Below are positions 7,996 through 16,761 of a stretch of DNA of 64,000 nt, piece after piece. The notes below the pieces were generated by a model, which saw only the letters and a list, made by a program, of their open reading frames with translations, was not told where the DNA came from and made no database searches. How positions within the stretch are numbered: the stretch's first letter is position 1; each line of letters begins with the position of its first letter. Position numbers and translations under genes: made by a program. This stretch comes from Dyadobacter luteus. GTDB taxonomy: Bacteria > Bacteroidota > Bacteroidia > Cytophagales > Spirosomataceae. Where the stretch lies: NCBI RefSeq assembly GCF_003383615.1, contig NZ_QNUL01000004.1, positions 186,001 to 250,000 on the forward strand, given 5' to 3'.

Positions 7996-8730
7996 ATGAA
8001 GAGATTATTCACCATAGTATTTGTAATAACGAGCTGTTTTACAGCAAAAGCGCAGTCACAGCAGGGAGTTGTAACCTATGAGCGTGTACAGTATTATACC
8101 AAAATTATTGCCCGGCTCGATTTTCTGACCCAGGAAGAAAAGGACCGTGCTAAACTTACCTGGGGCAAGGACGACGAATGGAAATCGAAAACGCGTCTTT
8201 ACTTTAATGGAAATGAGAGTCGTTATGAGGATGTGGTAGAAGAAGGAGGCTGGGGCAGACCTGACGATTATATCATTTACAGAAATTACGAGAAGGAAAA
8301 CATCACGAATATCGAAACGGTATCCGGTAAAACTTACATTACCGAAGACAGTCTCAGAGCACCGCAGTGGAAAGTGATGAATAAGATCAAGGAGATCAAA
8401 GGGTATCTGTGTATGATGGCCGTAACGAAGGATACCATTAAGAATCAAACAATCACGGCCTGGTTTGCCAACGATATTGCTGTACAGGCCGGCCCGGAAA
8501 AGTATTTCGGACTACCAGGGCTTATCCTGGAGCTTGACATTAATGAAGGCGATGTCGTCCTGACAGCAGATAAAATTGAACTGAAGCCTGTCGAACCCGC
8601 TCAGTTGGCATTGCCCAAAAAGGTGAAAGGTAAGAAACTGAATCAACCTCAATATGACGCATTAGTGGCAGATTTGATGAAGACCAGCATCAAAGGACGG
8701 CGTAATCCATTCTGGTCGATCCGGTACTGA
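7996..8730 (+). CDS. GLPGLI family protein
   Basis: A 244-residue secreted protein with signal peptide (MKRLFTIVFVITSCFTAKAQ). The family signature GLPGLI is literally present at residues 172-177 within YFGLPGLILELD. The upstream part (VVTYER, TRLYFNGNESRYED) matches the family's usual beta-rich layout. The family is defined only by sequence; its role is unknown, although its genes sit beside TonB-dependent outer membrane proteins, as here. It probably shares a transcript with the receptor and is closed by the terminator at 8818-8848. Confidence 0.93.
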   Translation: MKRLFTIVFVITSCFTAKAQSQQGVVTYERVQYYTKIIARLDFLTQEEKDRAKLTWGKDDEWKSKTRLYFNGNESRYEDVVEEGGWGRPDDYIIYRNYEKENITNIETVSGKTYITEDSLRAPQWKVMNKIKEIKGYLCMMAVTKDTIKNQTITAWFANDIAVQAGPEKYFGLPGLILELDINEGDVVLTADKIELKPVEPAQLALPKKVKGKKLNQPQYDALVADLMKTSIKGRRNPFWSIRY

Positions 8731-8817
8731 ATTTAGTTAATATTGGTTACATCCATAAGGGGTTAAACAGGCCTCTGTGCTCCTGAAACAGTGAATATTA
8801 GAATCAAATTAGAAAAG

Positions 8818-8848
8818 ACAGATTGTGTTTAGCAATCTGTTTTTTTTA
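8818..8848 (+). terminator. intrinsic terminator after the GLPGLI gene
   Basis: The stem ACAGATTG (8818-8825) / CAATCTGT (8833-8840) is followed by a long T-run to 8848. It lies about 90 nt past the GLPGLI stop codon and abuts the -7 box of the next gene. Confidence 0.8.
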
Positions 8849-8856
8849 TACCTTTG
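8849..8856 (+). promoter_or_regulatory. -7 box for the OmpA-like lipoprotein gene
   Basis: TACCTTTG fits TAnnTTTG exactly. The nearest TTG upstream (8823-8825) is 23 nt away, slightly long, and lies inside the terminator stem of the preceding gene. The predicted leader is about 95 nt. Confidence 0.5.
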
Positions 8857-8957
8857 CACTTTGAAAGTGCCGGCATTCTCTTCTGGCTTGATTTTTGTGC
8901 TGAATTTATCTTTTCTAACGTTTAACCAGTGTTTATACCAAAAATAACCCTTTAATT

Positions 8958-9845
8958 ATGAGAAATACGCTTGTAGCTGTTGCTATGCTGTTTGTTCTGG
9001 GTTCATGTGCAAGTAAGAAAAAAATGCTTGCCGTTCAGAACAAAGCAAATGAAATCCAAATCCAGCTTGACAAAGCAAGAGCTGACCTTAATGATTGCGA
9101 CAGCAGAACTGCTAGTTTGAATAACGATCTTAAGCTAAAGAACGATGAATTGACCAGCAAAAACGCCAAATTGAAAGAGCTGGAAGATCAGGTTGATTTC
9201 TTGAAGAGAAACAACAACAACCTTCTTGACCGTATGTCTGACCTTTCTGTGATAAGCAAAGAAGGTTCTGAAAGTATCAAGAAATCTCTTGCGATGATGG
9301 ATGCACAAGGTGTTCAGATCCGCGATTTGAATGCAAGTATTCAACGTAAAGATTCTTTGAATATGGCGCTTGTTCTTAATCTGAAACGTTCATTGGCTGA
9401 TGTTAGCGATGAAGATGTGCAGGTTGAAGTGAAAAAAGGCGTTGTTTACGTTTCTCTTTCCGACAAAATGTTGTTCCGTTCAGGAAGTTCTGTGATCAAT
9501 ACACAGGCAGAGACAGTTTTGGCTAAGGTTGCTAAAATCCTTAACGACTACAAAGAGATCGAAATCCTTATTGAAGGTCACACGGATAATGTACCTATCG
9601 CTACTGACAAAGTTGCTGACAACTGGGATCTTAGCGTATTGCGTGCTACATCTGTTGCGCGTACACTTCAGAAGAAATATGGTGTTGAGCCAATTCGTAT
9701 GATCGCTGGTGGTCGTGGTCAATACCTGCCCAAGGCACCAAACGATTCAGCACCTAACCGTAGCCTGAACCGTCGTACGGAGATCATCATTACTCCTAAA
9801 TTGGATCAGTTCTTTAATCTGTATACTCCAAACGCAGGAAAATAA
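8958..9845 (+). CDS. OmpA family lipoprotein
   Basis: A 295-residue outer membrane lipoprotein. The leader MRNTLVAVAMLFVLGSCASK carries a lipobox with Cys17. Residues about 25-100 are a heptad-rich coiled coil (NEIQIQLDKARADLNDC... LKELEDQVDFLKRNNNN). The C-terminal 120 residues form an OmpA-like peptidoglycan-binding domain, with LFRSGSSVI, ILIEGHTDNVPI, NWDLSVLRA and NRSLNRRTEI motifs including the Asp and Arg that bind diaminopimelate. It is likely an abundant tether between outer membrane and cell wall. It has its own promoter and strong terminator, consistent with a monocistronic, well-expressed gene. Confidence 0.93.
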   Translation: MRNTLVAVAMLFVLGSCASKKKMLAVQNKANEIQIQLDKARADLNDCDSRTASLNNDLKLKNDELTSKNAKLKELEDQVDFLKRNNNNLLDRMSDLSVISKEGSESIKKSLAMMDAQGVQIRDLNASIQRKDSLNMALVLNLKRSLADVSDEDVQVEVKKGVVYVSLSDKMLFRSGSSVINTQAETVLAKVAKILNDYKEIEILIEGHTDNVPIATDKVADNWDLSVLRATSVARTLQKKYGVEPIRMIAGGRGQYLPKAPNDSAPNRSLNRRTEIIITPKLDQFFNLYTPNAGK

Positions 9846-9865
9846 CTGAATTTAAATATTTGGAT

Positions 9866-9899
9866 AAAGGTCCGTCAGTTTGCTGACGGGCCTTTTGTA
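9866..9899 (+). terminator. intrinsic terminator after the OmpA-like gene
   Basis: The 13-bp arms at 9866-9878 and 9883-9895 pair with one wobble around a TTTG loop, followed by a T-rich tail. Confidence 0.85.
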
Positions 9900-9967
9900 T
9901 TTTAAAGGGACTCAACTATCTTGTAGGTACAAAAAGATATTATTAATTTCACTAAATCCGGAATTCT

Positions 9968-10921
9968 ATGATGACTCATGCCCCGAATCGGGAAAACATT
10001 CAGCAGGCCCATGAGCTTATAGCACCATTCATTCACCGTACACCGATCATGACCTCATCTGCATTGAATGCGATCAGTGGCGCTGAGCTGTACTTCAAAT
10101 GTGAAAATCTTCAGAAGATAGGTGCTTTCAAAGCCAGGGGGGCGCTCAATGCGGTATTGTCATTACCAGGGCAGGATAGAGTAAACGGCATAGCGACGCA
10201 TTCCTCTGGTAACCACGCGCAAGCGATTGCATGGGCTGCGGCAAAGGTGGGAACAAAAGCATTTATCGTGATGCCCGACAACTCTCCTCTGGTTAAAATA
10301 AAGGCGGTTGAAGGCTACGGAGCAGAAATAACATTCTGTAAGAATACACCCGAAGAGCGTGAAAGTACAGTGCTTCAAATTGTAGAACGAACCGGTGCTA
10401 CTTTTATACATCCTTTCAATAATTACGAAGTGATCACGGGGCAAGCGACGGTAGCTAAGGAGCTGATAGAAGATTCCGATCCTGCACTGGATGTAATAGT
10501 TGCTCCGGTAGGTGGAGGAGGACTTTTGAGTGGCACTGCTTTATCTGCCAGGTACTTTTCGCCGGGAACAAAGGTTTATGCTGCTGAACCTGAAGGAGCT
10601 GCTGATGCTGTTCTCTCATTCAGAAACGGACGTATTGAGAAGGCTCCATATGTAAACACGATTGCCGATGGATTATTGACTTATCTGGGTGATAAGACTT
10701 TTCCCATTATCCATGGGCACGTGGCTGACGTACTCACCGTTTCGGATCAGGAAATTATTGATGCCATGCGGCTGTTGTGGGAAAGAATGAAATTGGTTGT
10801 GGAACCGTCTGGTGCAGTGTCATTGGCAATGGTGTTGAAAAACAAAGCGCTTTTTGAAGGTAAAAGGATAGGAATTGTAATTTCGGGTGGTAATGTAGAT
10901 TTGGGCAGGCTTCCATTTTGA
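9968..10921 (+). CDS. threonine dehydratase / serine racemase-like PLP enzyme
   Basis: A 317-residue fold-type II PLP enzyme. The Schiff-base lysine is Lys55 in IGAFKARGA. The substrate loop is SSGNHAQ at 79-85, the phosphate-binding glycine loop is GGGGLLSG at 182-189, and ISGGNVD closes the C terminus. There is no ACT regulatory domain, so this is the short catabolic or racemase-like form: it would deaminate threonine or serine, or interconvert serine enantiomers. Sequence alone does not separate these. Either of two adjacent ATGs (9968 or 9971) may start it. It stands alone between two terminated units. Confidence 0.9.
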   Translation: MMTHAPNRENIQQAHELIAPFIHRTPIMTSSALNAISGAELYFKCENLQKIGAFKARGALNAVLSLPGQDRVNGIATHSSGNHAQAIAWAAAKVGTKAFIVMPDNSPLVKIKAVEGYGAEITFCKNTPEERESTVLQIVERTGATFIHPFNNYEVITGQATVAKELIEDSDPALDVIVAPVGGGGLLSGTALSARYFSPGTKVYAAEPEGAADAVLSFRNGRIEKAPYVNTIADGLLTYLGDKTFPIIHGHVADVLTVSDQEIIDAMRLLWERMKLVVEPSGAVSLAMVLKNKALFEGKRIGIVISGGNVDLGRLPF

Positions 10922-11011
10922 TTGAGGCATGCAAATTGTATCAGTTAATACTAAATGGTTTGATAATCCGTTTAATGCTAGAAAATAATCAGAAGTTTGT
11001 CCATCAATTTT

Positions 11012-11019
11012 TACATTTG
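11012..11019 (+). promoter_or_regulatory. -7 box for the small lipoprotein gene
   Basis: TACATTTG is an exact TAnnTTTG match and predicts a transcript start about 25 nt before the ATG at 11051. A TTTG at 10996-10999 is too close (12 nt) to be its -33 partner. Confidence 0.5.
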
Positions 11020-11050
11020 GAACTTTAAAGCATACATCAATTAGAATAAT

Positions 11051-11527
11051 ATGAAAAAGTTAATTTTCTGCTGTCTGGTGATTTTCATGGGGGCTTGTAA
11101 GGATAAGGACAAGGATGCGGAGCCGGAGAATGATTTTGCATCAGGTTTTGTAGGTACCTATCAGACTACCACCGTTGAAAATGGATTAGCAACTAACCAT
11201 ATCTGGGATATACAGAAAGTAAATAATAACCAGCTGAAAATTGTTTACGACAGGAGCTACACGGTTGAAATACCTGGTGAGACCGTTGTCAGGGTTCATA
11301 AAACTGAATTAGGAAATGTAACTACAACGTCTGCTGACAGATTTACGATCAATGAGACAGTGGTAGTTGATCAGGGCTCTGGTGTTACAAGAAGTGAGAA
11401 GCTGGAAGGGCAGGGGACGAAGGTATTGAACGCTTCAGGTAATCAGCAGATTAATATTGACCTAAAGATTACCAATACTGCGACTGGTACTTCTACTCAG
11501 CCATATCTGGAGTTTAAGAAGAAATAA
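11051..11527 (+). CDS. small lipoprotein of unknown function
   Basis: A 158-residue protein. The leader MKKLIFCCLVIFMGACKDKD has a lipobox-like MGAC, so Cys16 is the probable lipidation site. A run of Lys/Asp residues follows, then a predicted all-beta domain (TYQTTTVENGLATNHIWDI, LKIVYDRSYTVEI, QINIDLKITNT) that resembles small periplasmic beta-sandwich lipoproteins of Bacteroidota. I do not recognise a named family. It has its own -7 box and terminator. Confidence 0.75.
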   Translation: MKKLIFCCLVIFMGACKDKDKDAEPENDFASGFVGTYQTTTVENGLATNHIWDIQKVNNNQLKIVYDRSYTVEIPGETVVRVHKTELGNVTTTSADRFTINETVVVDQGSGVTRSEKLEGQGTKVLNASGNQQINIDLKITNTATGTSTQPYLEFKKK

Positions 11528-12012
11528 TATTTGCAGAACCGTATAGCGGAACGCCGCCAGCTGTCAACAGTTGGCGGCTTTTTGTATTTTTGGCTGTTTC
11601 ATCGTAAAAGTGTTGGCGGGCGGTCTTTGATTAGTTTAAGTAAATGGAGGTATACTAATATTTATTAAAAAATATAAATAAATATTAATGATTAATAAAT
11701 TTAAACTAATGTATCGGGTCGTGGTTCATGTCCGATTGATTATATTTATAACTTCCATTTATCCGGAATAATGTTTGGGTACGCAATCGGAATTTATTTT
11801 ACCATCATTAAGTGAATCCTGAAGCTATATCTTTCAGAGAGTTAGGTGGCGTATCGTTGACTACATTGTGGTATAGATCGTGGAAATTCCGGAATGTTTA
11901 AATTGCTGTACTAATATTTGTTATTTACATTGTGAAAATTCAGAGAAATCTGATTGTAATAAATTAACCAATCTTCATCCTTCATAAGAATTAAAGGACT
12001 AAACCAAAGCAA
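11528..12012. other. A/T-rich intergenic region before the TldD block
   Basis: After the terminator at 11553-11590 lies about 420 bp with no coding frame. It includes an 11-bp A/T-only inverted repeat (11656-11666 and 11677-11687) and a generally low-G+C stretch to about 11740. No complete -33/-7 pair is clear, so the promoter of the TldD block, presumably here, is not pinpointed. Confidence 0.55.
11553..11590 (+). terminator. intrinsic terminator after the small lipoprotein gene
   Basis: The stem GCCGCCAGCTG (11553-11563) / CAGTTGGCGGC (11568-11578) carries one wobble and is followed by a T-run. Confidence 0.85.
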
Positions 12013-13656
12013 ATGAAAAGAAGAGATTTTATGCAGATGTCTGGTATGGGATTGGGGGCTTTAATGCTTCCTTCGGTGCCTTTAATAGGTAACCCGGTCT
12101 CCGCCGAGCAACTGACTGAACCCTGGCTGGATGTAGCCACGAAAAAACAGTTGACTGAAACGGCACTGAACGCAGCCAAAAGCAAAGGCGCGACTTACAC
12201 AGATGTTCGCATCGGACGTTATCTTCAGCAATACGTATTCACCCGTGAAAAGCAGGTCCAGAACATTGTGAATGCTGAATCTTACGGGATAGGTATCAGA
12301 GTGATTGTGAACGGAACCTGGGGTTTTGCAGCAACCAGCGATGTGACTACGGATGGTATTGCTAAATGTGCGGCTACGGCTGCTGCAATCGCAAAAGCGA
12401 ATTCTAAATTCCAGAAGGAGCCGGTGGTACTCGCAGCTCAAAAGGGAGTAGGAGATCAGGTATGGAAAACGCCCCTTACCAAAAATGCCTTTGAAATTCC
12501 GGTAAAAGAGAAAATTGATCTTTTGATGAATGTGAACGGTGCTGCCATGGATAATGGGGCCGGATTCGTTACATCCAATATGTTCTTTGTTAATGAGCAG
12601 AAATATTTTGCATCATCTGATGGCTCATTCATTGATCAGGATATCCACAGGATCTGGCCGACATTCACTGTAACGGTCATTGATAAGGCTGCGGGTAAGT
12701 TCAAGACGCGAGATGCGATCAGCTCTCCGATGGGTATGGGTTACGAGTATCTGGACGGCCTTGCGTCAGAGAAAATTGCAGGTCCGATCGGTCTTGTCGG
12801 ATACCGCAACTCTTATGATATGGTGGAAGATGCCATTACTGCCGCCAAGCAGGCGAAGGAAAAAGTAACGGCTAAGTCTGTAGTGCCGGGCAAATATGAT
12901 TTGGTATTGGATCCGAACCACCTTGGTCTTACAATCCACGAGTCGGTGGGGCACCCTACTGAACTTGATCGTGTGCTGGGTTACGAAGCTAACTACGCAG
13001 GTACCAGCTTTGCCACACTGGATAAATGGGAAACCAAAAAGTTCAATTACGGAAGTAAGCTCGTCAATATTGTAGCTGATAAAATCCAGCCTCATACACT
13101 GGGCGCTGTGGGTTACGATGACGAGGGTGTGCCTTGCAAAGAGTGGGATATTATCAAAGACGGTATTCTTGTCAACTATCAGGCTACGCGTGACCAGGTA
13201 AGTATTCTTGGAGAGAAAGAGTCTCATGGGTGCTGCTATGCAGATAACTGGAACTCGGTACAATTCCAGCGAATGCCTAATATTTCTCTAAAGCCGGGCA
13301 CTGAGAAACGCAGCGTTCAGGATATGATCAAAGGTGTGGATAAGGGTATCTACATCATAGGAAGAGGTTCCTATTCGATTGATCAGCAGCGCTACAATTT
13401 TCAGTTTGGAGGGCAGGTATTCTATGAAATCAAAAATGGTCAGATCGCCGGAATGATAGATGATGTGGCTTATCAGTCCAACACGCAGGAATTCTGGAAT
13501 TCGTGCTCTCAACTTTGCGATAAGGACGACTACCGGACTTTCGGTTCTTTCTTTGACGGAAAAGGGCAGCCTTCCCAGGTCAGTGCGGTATCTCATGGAA
13601 GTGCAACCACGCGCTTCGATGGCGTGAATGTGATCAATACCGGAAGGAAGATCTAA
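12013..13656 (+). CDS. TldD-type metallopeptidase, copy 1, with twin-arginine-like leader
   Basis: A 547-residue TldD/PmbA family subunit. The zinc motif is complete: HESVGH at 309-314 (HExxxH), followed by ELDRVLGYEANYAGTSFAT as in bacterial TldD proteins. A conserved cysteine of NSCSQLCD near the C terminus is a candidate third ligand. TldD normally pairs with TldE to cleave unfolded peptides such as microcin precursors and antitoxins in the cytoplasm. Unusually, this one begins MKRRDFMQMSGMGLGALML, a twin-arginine-like leader followed by a hydrophobic stretch and NPVSAEQ. It is about 100 residues longer than cytoplasmic TldD. The TldE gene begins 53 nt downstream. Confidence 0.93.
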   Translation: MKRRDFMQMSGMGLGALMLPSVPLIGNPVSAEQLTEPWLDVATKKQLTETALNAAKSKGATYTDVRIGRYLQQYVFTREKQVQNIVNAESYGIGIRVIVNGTWGFAATSDVTTDGIAKCAATAAAIAKANSKFQKEPVVLAAQKGVGDQVWKTPLTKNAFEIPVKEKIDLLMNVNGAAMDNGAGFVTSNMFFVNEQKYFASSDGSFIDQDIHRIWPTFTVTVIDKAAGKFKTRDAISSPMGMGYEYLDGLASEKIAGPIGLVGYRNSYDMVEDAITAAKQAKEKVTAKSVVPGKYDLVLDPNHLGLTIHESVGHPTELDRVLGYEANYAGTSFATLDKWETKKFNYGSKLVNIVADKIQPHTLGAVGYDDEGVPCKEWDIIKDGILVNYQATRDQVSILGEKESHGCCYADNWNSVQFQRMPNISLKPGTEKRSVQDMIKGVDKGIYIIGRGSYSIDQQRYNFQFGGQVFYEIKNGQIAGMIDDVAYQSNTQEFWNSCSQLCDKDDYRTFGSFFDGKGQPSQVSAVSHGSATTRFDGVNVINTGRKI

Positions 13657-13709
13657 GATCTGCCTGCATTCGATGAAGTTCAAAAATCTAACGTATTAAC
13701 TTTTTCCTA

Positions 13710-15059
13710 ATGGCCATTTTAACTAAAGAAGAAGCAAAGAAAATTATAGATAAGGTATTGGCCTATTCCAAGGCTGATGAAATGAGTGTCAGTTTATCAG
13801 GTTCTCGTACCGGTAATATTCGTTATGCACGTAACTCGGTTTCTACCAGTGGTGAAACCACGGATTTGGCCTTAGCTGTAACAGCGGTGTTTGGCAAAAA
13901 ATCAGGAACATCTACGATCAATGAATTTGATGATGCATCTCTGGAAAAGACGGTACGCCGTGCTGAGGAGATTGCCAAACTGGCTCCTGATAATCCTGAG
14001 TACGTACCCATGCTGGGTCCTCAGAAATATCTGGACATCAATTCTTATGCAGAAAGCACTGCGAAAATCACTCCGGAGTACCGCGCTCAGGCGGCCTTTG
14101 ACAGTATTGACCCCTGCGTAAAAAAGAATCTGACTGCTGCCGGTTATCTTGAAGATTCCACCGGTTTTTCTGCCATCGGTAACAGCAAAGGTTTGTTCGG
14201 TTATAACAAGGCTACTTCCATTGACTTTTCGATTACAGTGCGTACAGCTGACGGAAAAGGTTCAGGGTATGCTACACGCGATTTTAACGATGCATCTAAA
14301 CTAAGTGCAAAAGCAACCACAGAGATTGCGATGCAAAAGGCGCTTGCTTCGTCAGATGCAAAAGCGTTGGAACCAGGTAAATACACCGTTATTCTTGAAC
14401 CGACCGCTGCTGTTGATCTGCTTCAGAATATGATGCGGAGTTTTGACGCCAGAAGTGCAGAGGAAGGTCGTAGCTTCCTAAGTAAAAAAGGAGGTGGAAC
14501 CCGCCTGGGAGAAAAACTCTTCGATGAGCGCGTGACCATCTATTCAGACCCTCAAAATGCCGAAATTCCTGGCTCCCCATTTGGCGGAGGCGGTGGTGGC
14601 CGGATGGGGGGCGGAGGTGGCGATGGCCGCCCGCAACAGAAAGTGACATGGATTGAAAAAGGTGTAGTGAAGAATATGTACTATTCCCGCTACTGGGCAG
14701 AAAAGAAGGGCGTAGAGGCAATTTCTTCTCCTTCCGGGTTCATTCTTGCAGGAGGAACTGAGTCGTTGGCCGATCTGATCAAAGGAACTGAAAAAGGAAT
14801 TCTGGTAACCAGACTTTGGTATATCCGCGCTGTAGATCCGCAAACATTGCTCTACACCGGACTAACACGTGACGGTACTTTCTATATCGAAAACGGAAAG
14901 ATCAAACATCCGGTTAAAAACTTCCGTTTTAACGAAAGCCCTGTAATCATGCTTAACAATCTGGAAGCGATGGGTAAACCAATGCGCGCGGGAGGGAACC
15001 TGGTTCCACCGTTGAAAATCAGAGACTTTACTTTCACCAGCTTATCGGACGCTGTATAG
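13710..15059 (+). CDS. TldE/PmbA-type subunit, copy 1
   Basis: A 449-residue TldE-like partner lacking the HExxxH motif, as expected for the non-catalytic subunit. It opens directly with the folded domain (ILTKEEAKKIIDKVLAYSKADE) and has no export leader, in contrast to its TldD neighbour. Family blocks include the IRYARNSVSTSG strand, the central ARSAEEGRSFLSKKGG region and a C-terminal TRLWYIRAVDPQTLLYTGLTRDGTFYIE block (quoted here only as landmarks at about 370-395). A glycine-rich insertion (FGGGGGGRMGGGGGDG, about residues 292-307) is absent from copy 2. It is probably co-transcribed with both neighbours. Confidence 0.92.
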   Translation: MAILTKEEAKKIIDKVLAYSKADEMSVSLSGSRTGNIRYARNSVSTSGETTDLALAVTAVFGKKSGTSTINEFDDASLEKTVRRAEEIAKLAPDNPEYVPMLGPQKYLDINSYAESTAKITPEYRAQAAFDSIDPCVKKNLTAAGYLEDSTGFSAIGNSKGLFGYNKATSIDFSITVRTADGKGSGYATRDFNDASKLSAKATTEIAMQKALASSDAKALEPGKYTVILEPTAAVDLLQNMMRSFDARSAEEGRSFLSKKGGGTRLGEKLFDERVTIYSDPQNAEIPGSPFGGGGGGRMGGGGGDGRPQQKVTWIEKGVVKNMYYSRYWAEKKGVEAISSPSGFILAGGTESLADLIKGTEKGILVTRLWYIRAVDPQTLLYTGLTRDGTFYIENGKIKHPVKNFRFNESPVIMLNNLEAMGKPMRAGGNLVPPLKIRDFTFTSLSDAV

Positions 15060-15111
15060 AATAGCCGGTATATTTTTAAGATAATCATTCATTGTTTTAA
15101 CAGAATTTATT

Positions 15112-16749
15112 TTGAAACGCAGAGATTTTATACAACTCGCCGGACTTGGTACAGGCGCTATGATGTTGCCGGCTTTTGCCATGGGCAAAAATGTAGCTCC
15201 CGAAGCATTATTGGCGCCGGGACTTGATGTAGCCGTAAAGAAAAGACTCGCTGATGCCGCTCTGAATGCAGCCAAAGCGAAAGGTGCTACCTATGCTGAT
15301 GTTCGCATTGGCCGCTATCTGAACCAGTTTGTAGTAACCCGTGAAAACAAAGTTCAGAATATTGTCAATACCGAATCCTACGGAGTGGGGGTGCGCGTAA
15401 TCGCAAATGGATGCTGGGGATTTGCAGCAGTGGTGGATGCGAAGAGCGAAGCGCAAATGGCAAAAGCGGCAGAAGATGCTGTCGCGATAGCCAAGGCAAA
15501 CTCTAAACTGATGAAAGAGCCGGTTCAGCTGGCTCCCCAGAAAGGATTTGGCGAAGTGAGCTGGAAAGCACCAATCAAGAAAAATGCTTTTGAGGTACCT
15601 ATTCAGGAGAAAGTGGATCTATTACTTTCTGTAAATAATGCAGCGCTGACCAATGGTGCCAACTATGTCAACTCTGTGATGTTCCAGGTCAACGAGCAGA
15701 AATACTTTGCCTCAACAGATGGCTCCTATATTGATCAGGATATTCATAGAATCTACCCGCAGTTCAACGTTACAGCTATTGATGCACAGACCGGGAAATT
15801 CCAGACAAGAAATGCGCTGAGTGCTCCGGTCGGGATGGGTTATGATTACCTGCAGGTGAATCCTTCAGATAAAGTAACTGGAATTACCACGCGTTACAAC
15901 AAAGGCTATGATATGCTTGAAGACGCAATCTCAGCCGCTAAGCAGGCAAAGCAAAAACTGACAGCAAAATCAGTCGAAGCAGGTAAATACGATCTGATTC
16001 TGGATCCTTCGCACCTGTGGCTTACCATCCACGAGTCGGTAGGTCACCCCCTGGAGCTGGACCGTGTACTCGGATATGAGGCGAACTTTGCGGGAACATC
16101 TTTCGCGACGCTTGATAAATGGCAGTCGAAAAACTTTCAGTATGGTAGCAAGGAGGTAAATCTGGTAGCTGACAAGCAGCAGATAGGTTCTTTGGGTGCT
16201 GTAGGCTGGGATGACGAAGGGGTAAATACCAAGAAATGGGATCTGGTAAGAGATGGTGTCCTTGTGAACTATCAGGCCACCCGTGACCAGGCGCATATCA
16301 TCGGAGAAAAAGAGTCCCATGGTTGCAGCTATGCGGATAGCTGGAGTTCCGTGCAGTTTCAGCGTATGCCGAATGTTTCACTCGAAGCAGGTAAAAAGCC
16401 ATTGTCAGTCGATGAAATGATCAAGGACGTGAAGAAAGGAATTTACATTATCGGTGATGGTTCATTCTCTATTGACCAGCAGCGTTATAACTTCCAGTTT
16501 GGCGGGCAGCTGTTCTACGAAGTGAAAGATGGCAAGATCGTTGGTATGCTCAATGATGTGGCTTATCAGTCCAATACGCAGGAATTCTGGAACTCTTGTT
16601 CACAGGTTTGTGATGAGCGTGACTACCGTCTGGGAGGTTCTTTCTTTGACGGAAAAGGTCAGCCGTCTCAGTCGAGTGCGGTTTCTCATGGAAGCTCAAC
16701 AACACGCTTCAACGGAGTGAATGTAATTAACACAGCTCGTAAAATTTAA
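15112..16749 (+). CDS. TldD-type metallopeptidase, copy 2, with twin-arginine-like leader
   Basis: A 545-residue paralogue of the TldD encoded at 12013, alignable along its whole length. The start is TTG at 15112: it gives MKRRDFIQLAGLGTGAMML, the same twin-arginine-like leader as copy 1. The zinc motif HESVGH is intact at 307-312, and the C-terminal NSCSQVCD cysteines are kept. Differences cluster in surface loops, so both copies look functional rather than one being a decayed duplicate. The partner TldE gene follows after 12 nt, the tightest spacing among these four genes. Confidence 0.93.
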   Translation: MKRRDFIQLAGLGTGAMMLPAFAMGKNVAPEALLAPGLDVAVKKRLADAALNAAKAKGATYADVRIGRYLNQFVVTRENKVQNIVNTESYGVGVRVIANGCWGFAAVVDAKSEAQMAKAAEDAVAIAKANSKLMKEPVQLAPQKGFGEVSWKAPIKKNAFEVPIQEKVDLLLSVNNAALTNGANYVNSVMFQVNEQKYFASTDGSYIDQDIHRIYPQFNVTAIDAQTGKFQTRNALSAPVGMGYDYLQVNPSDKVTGITTRYNKGYDMLEDAISAAKQAKQKLTAKSVEAGKYDLILDPSHLWLTIHESVGHPLELDRVLGYEANFAGTSFATLDKWQSKNFQYGSKEVNLVADKQQIGSLGAVGWDDEGVNTKKWDLVRDGVLVNYQATRDQAHIIGEKESHGCSYADSWSSVQFQRMPNVSLEAGKKPLSVDEMIKDVKKGIYIIGDGSFSIDQQRYNFQFGGQLFYEVKDGKIVGMLNDVAYQSNTQEFWNSCSQVCDERDYRLGGSFFDGKGQPSQSSAVSHGSSTTRFNGVNVINTARKI

Positions 16750-16761
16750 AGTATTACTGCC

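Noticed and set aside
14544..14843. 99-codon minus-strand frame opposite TldE copy 1
   Set aside because: Antisense to a well-conserved gene, and opened only because the glycine-rich codons lack stops on the other strand.
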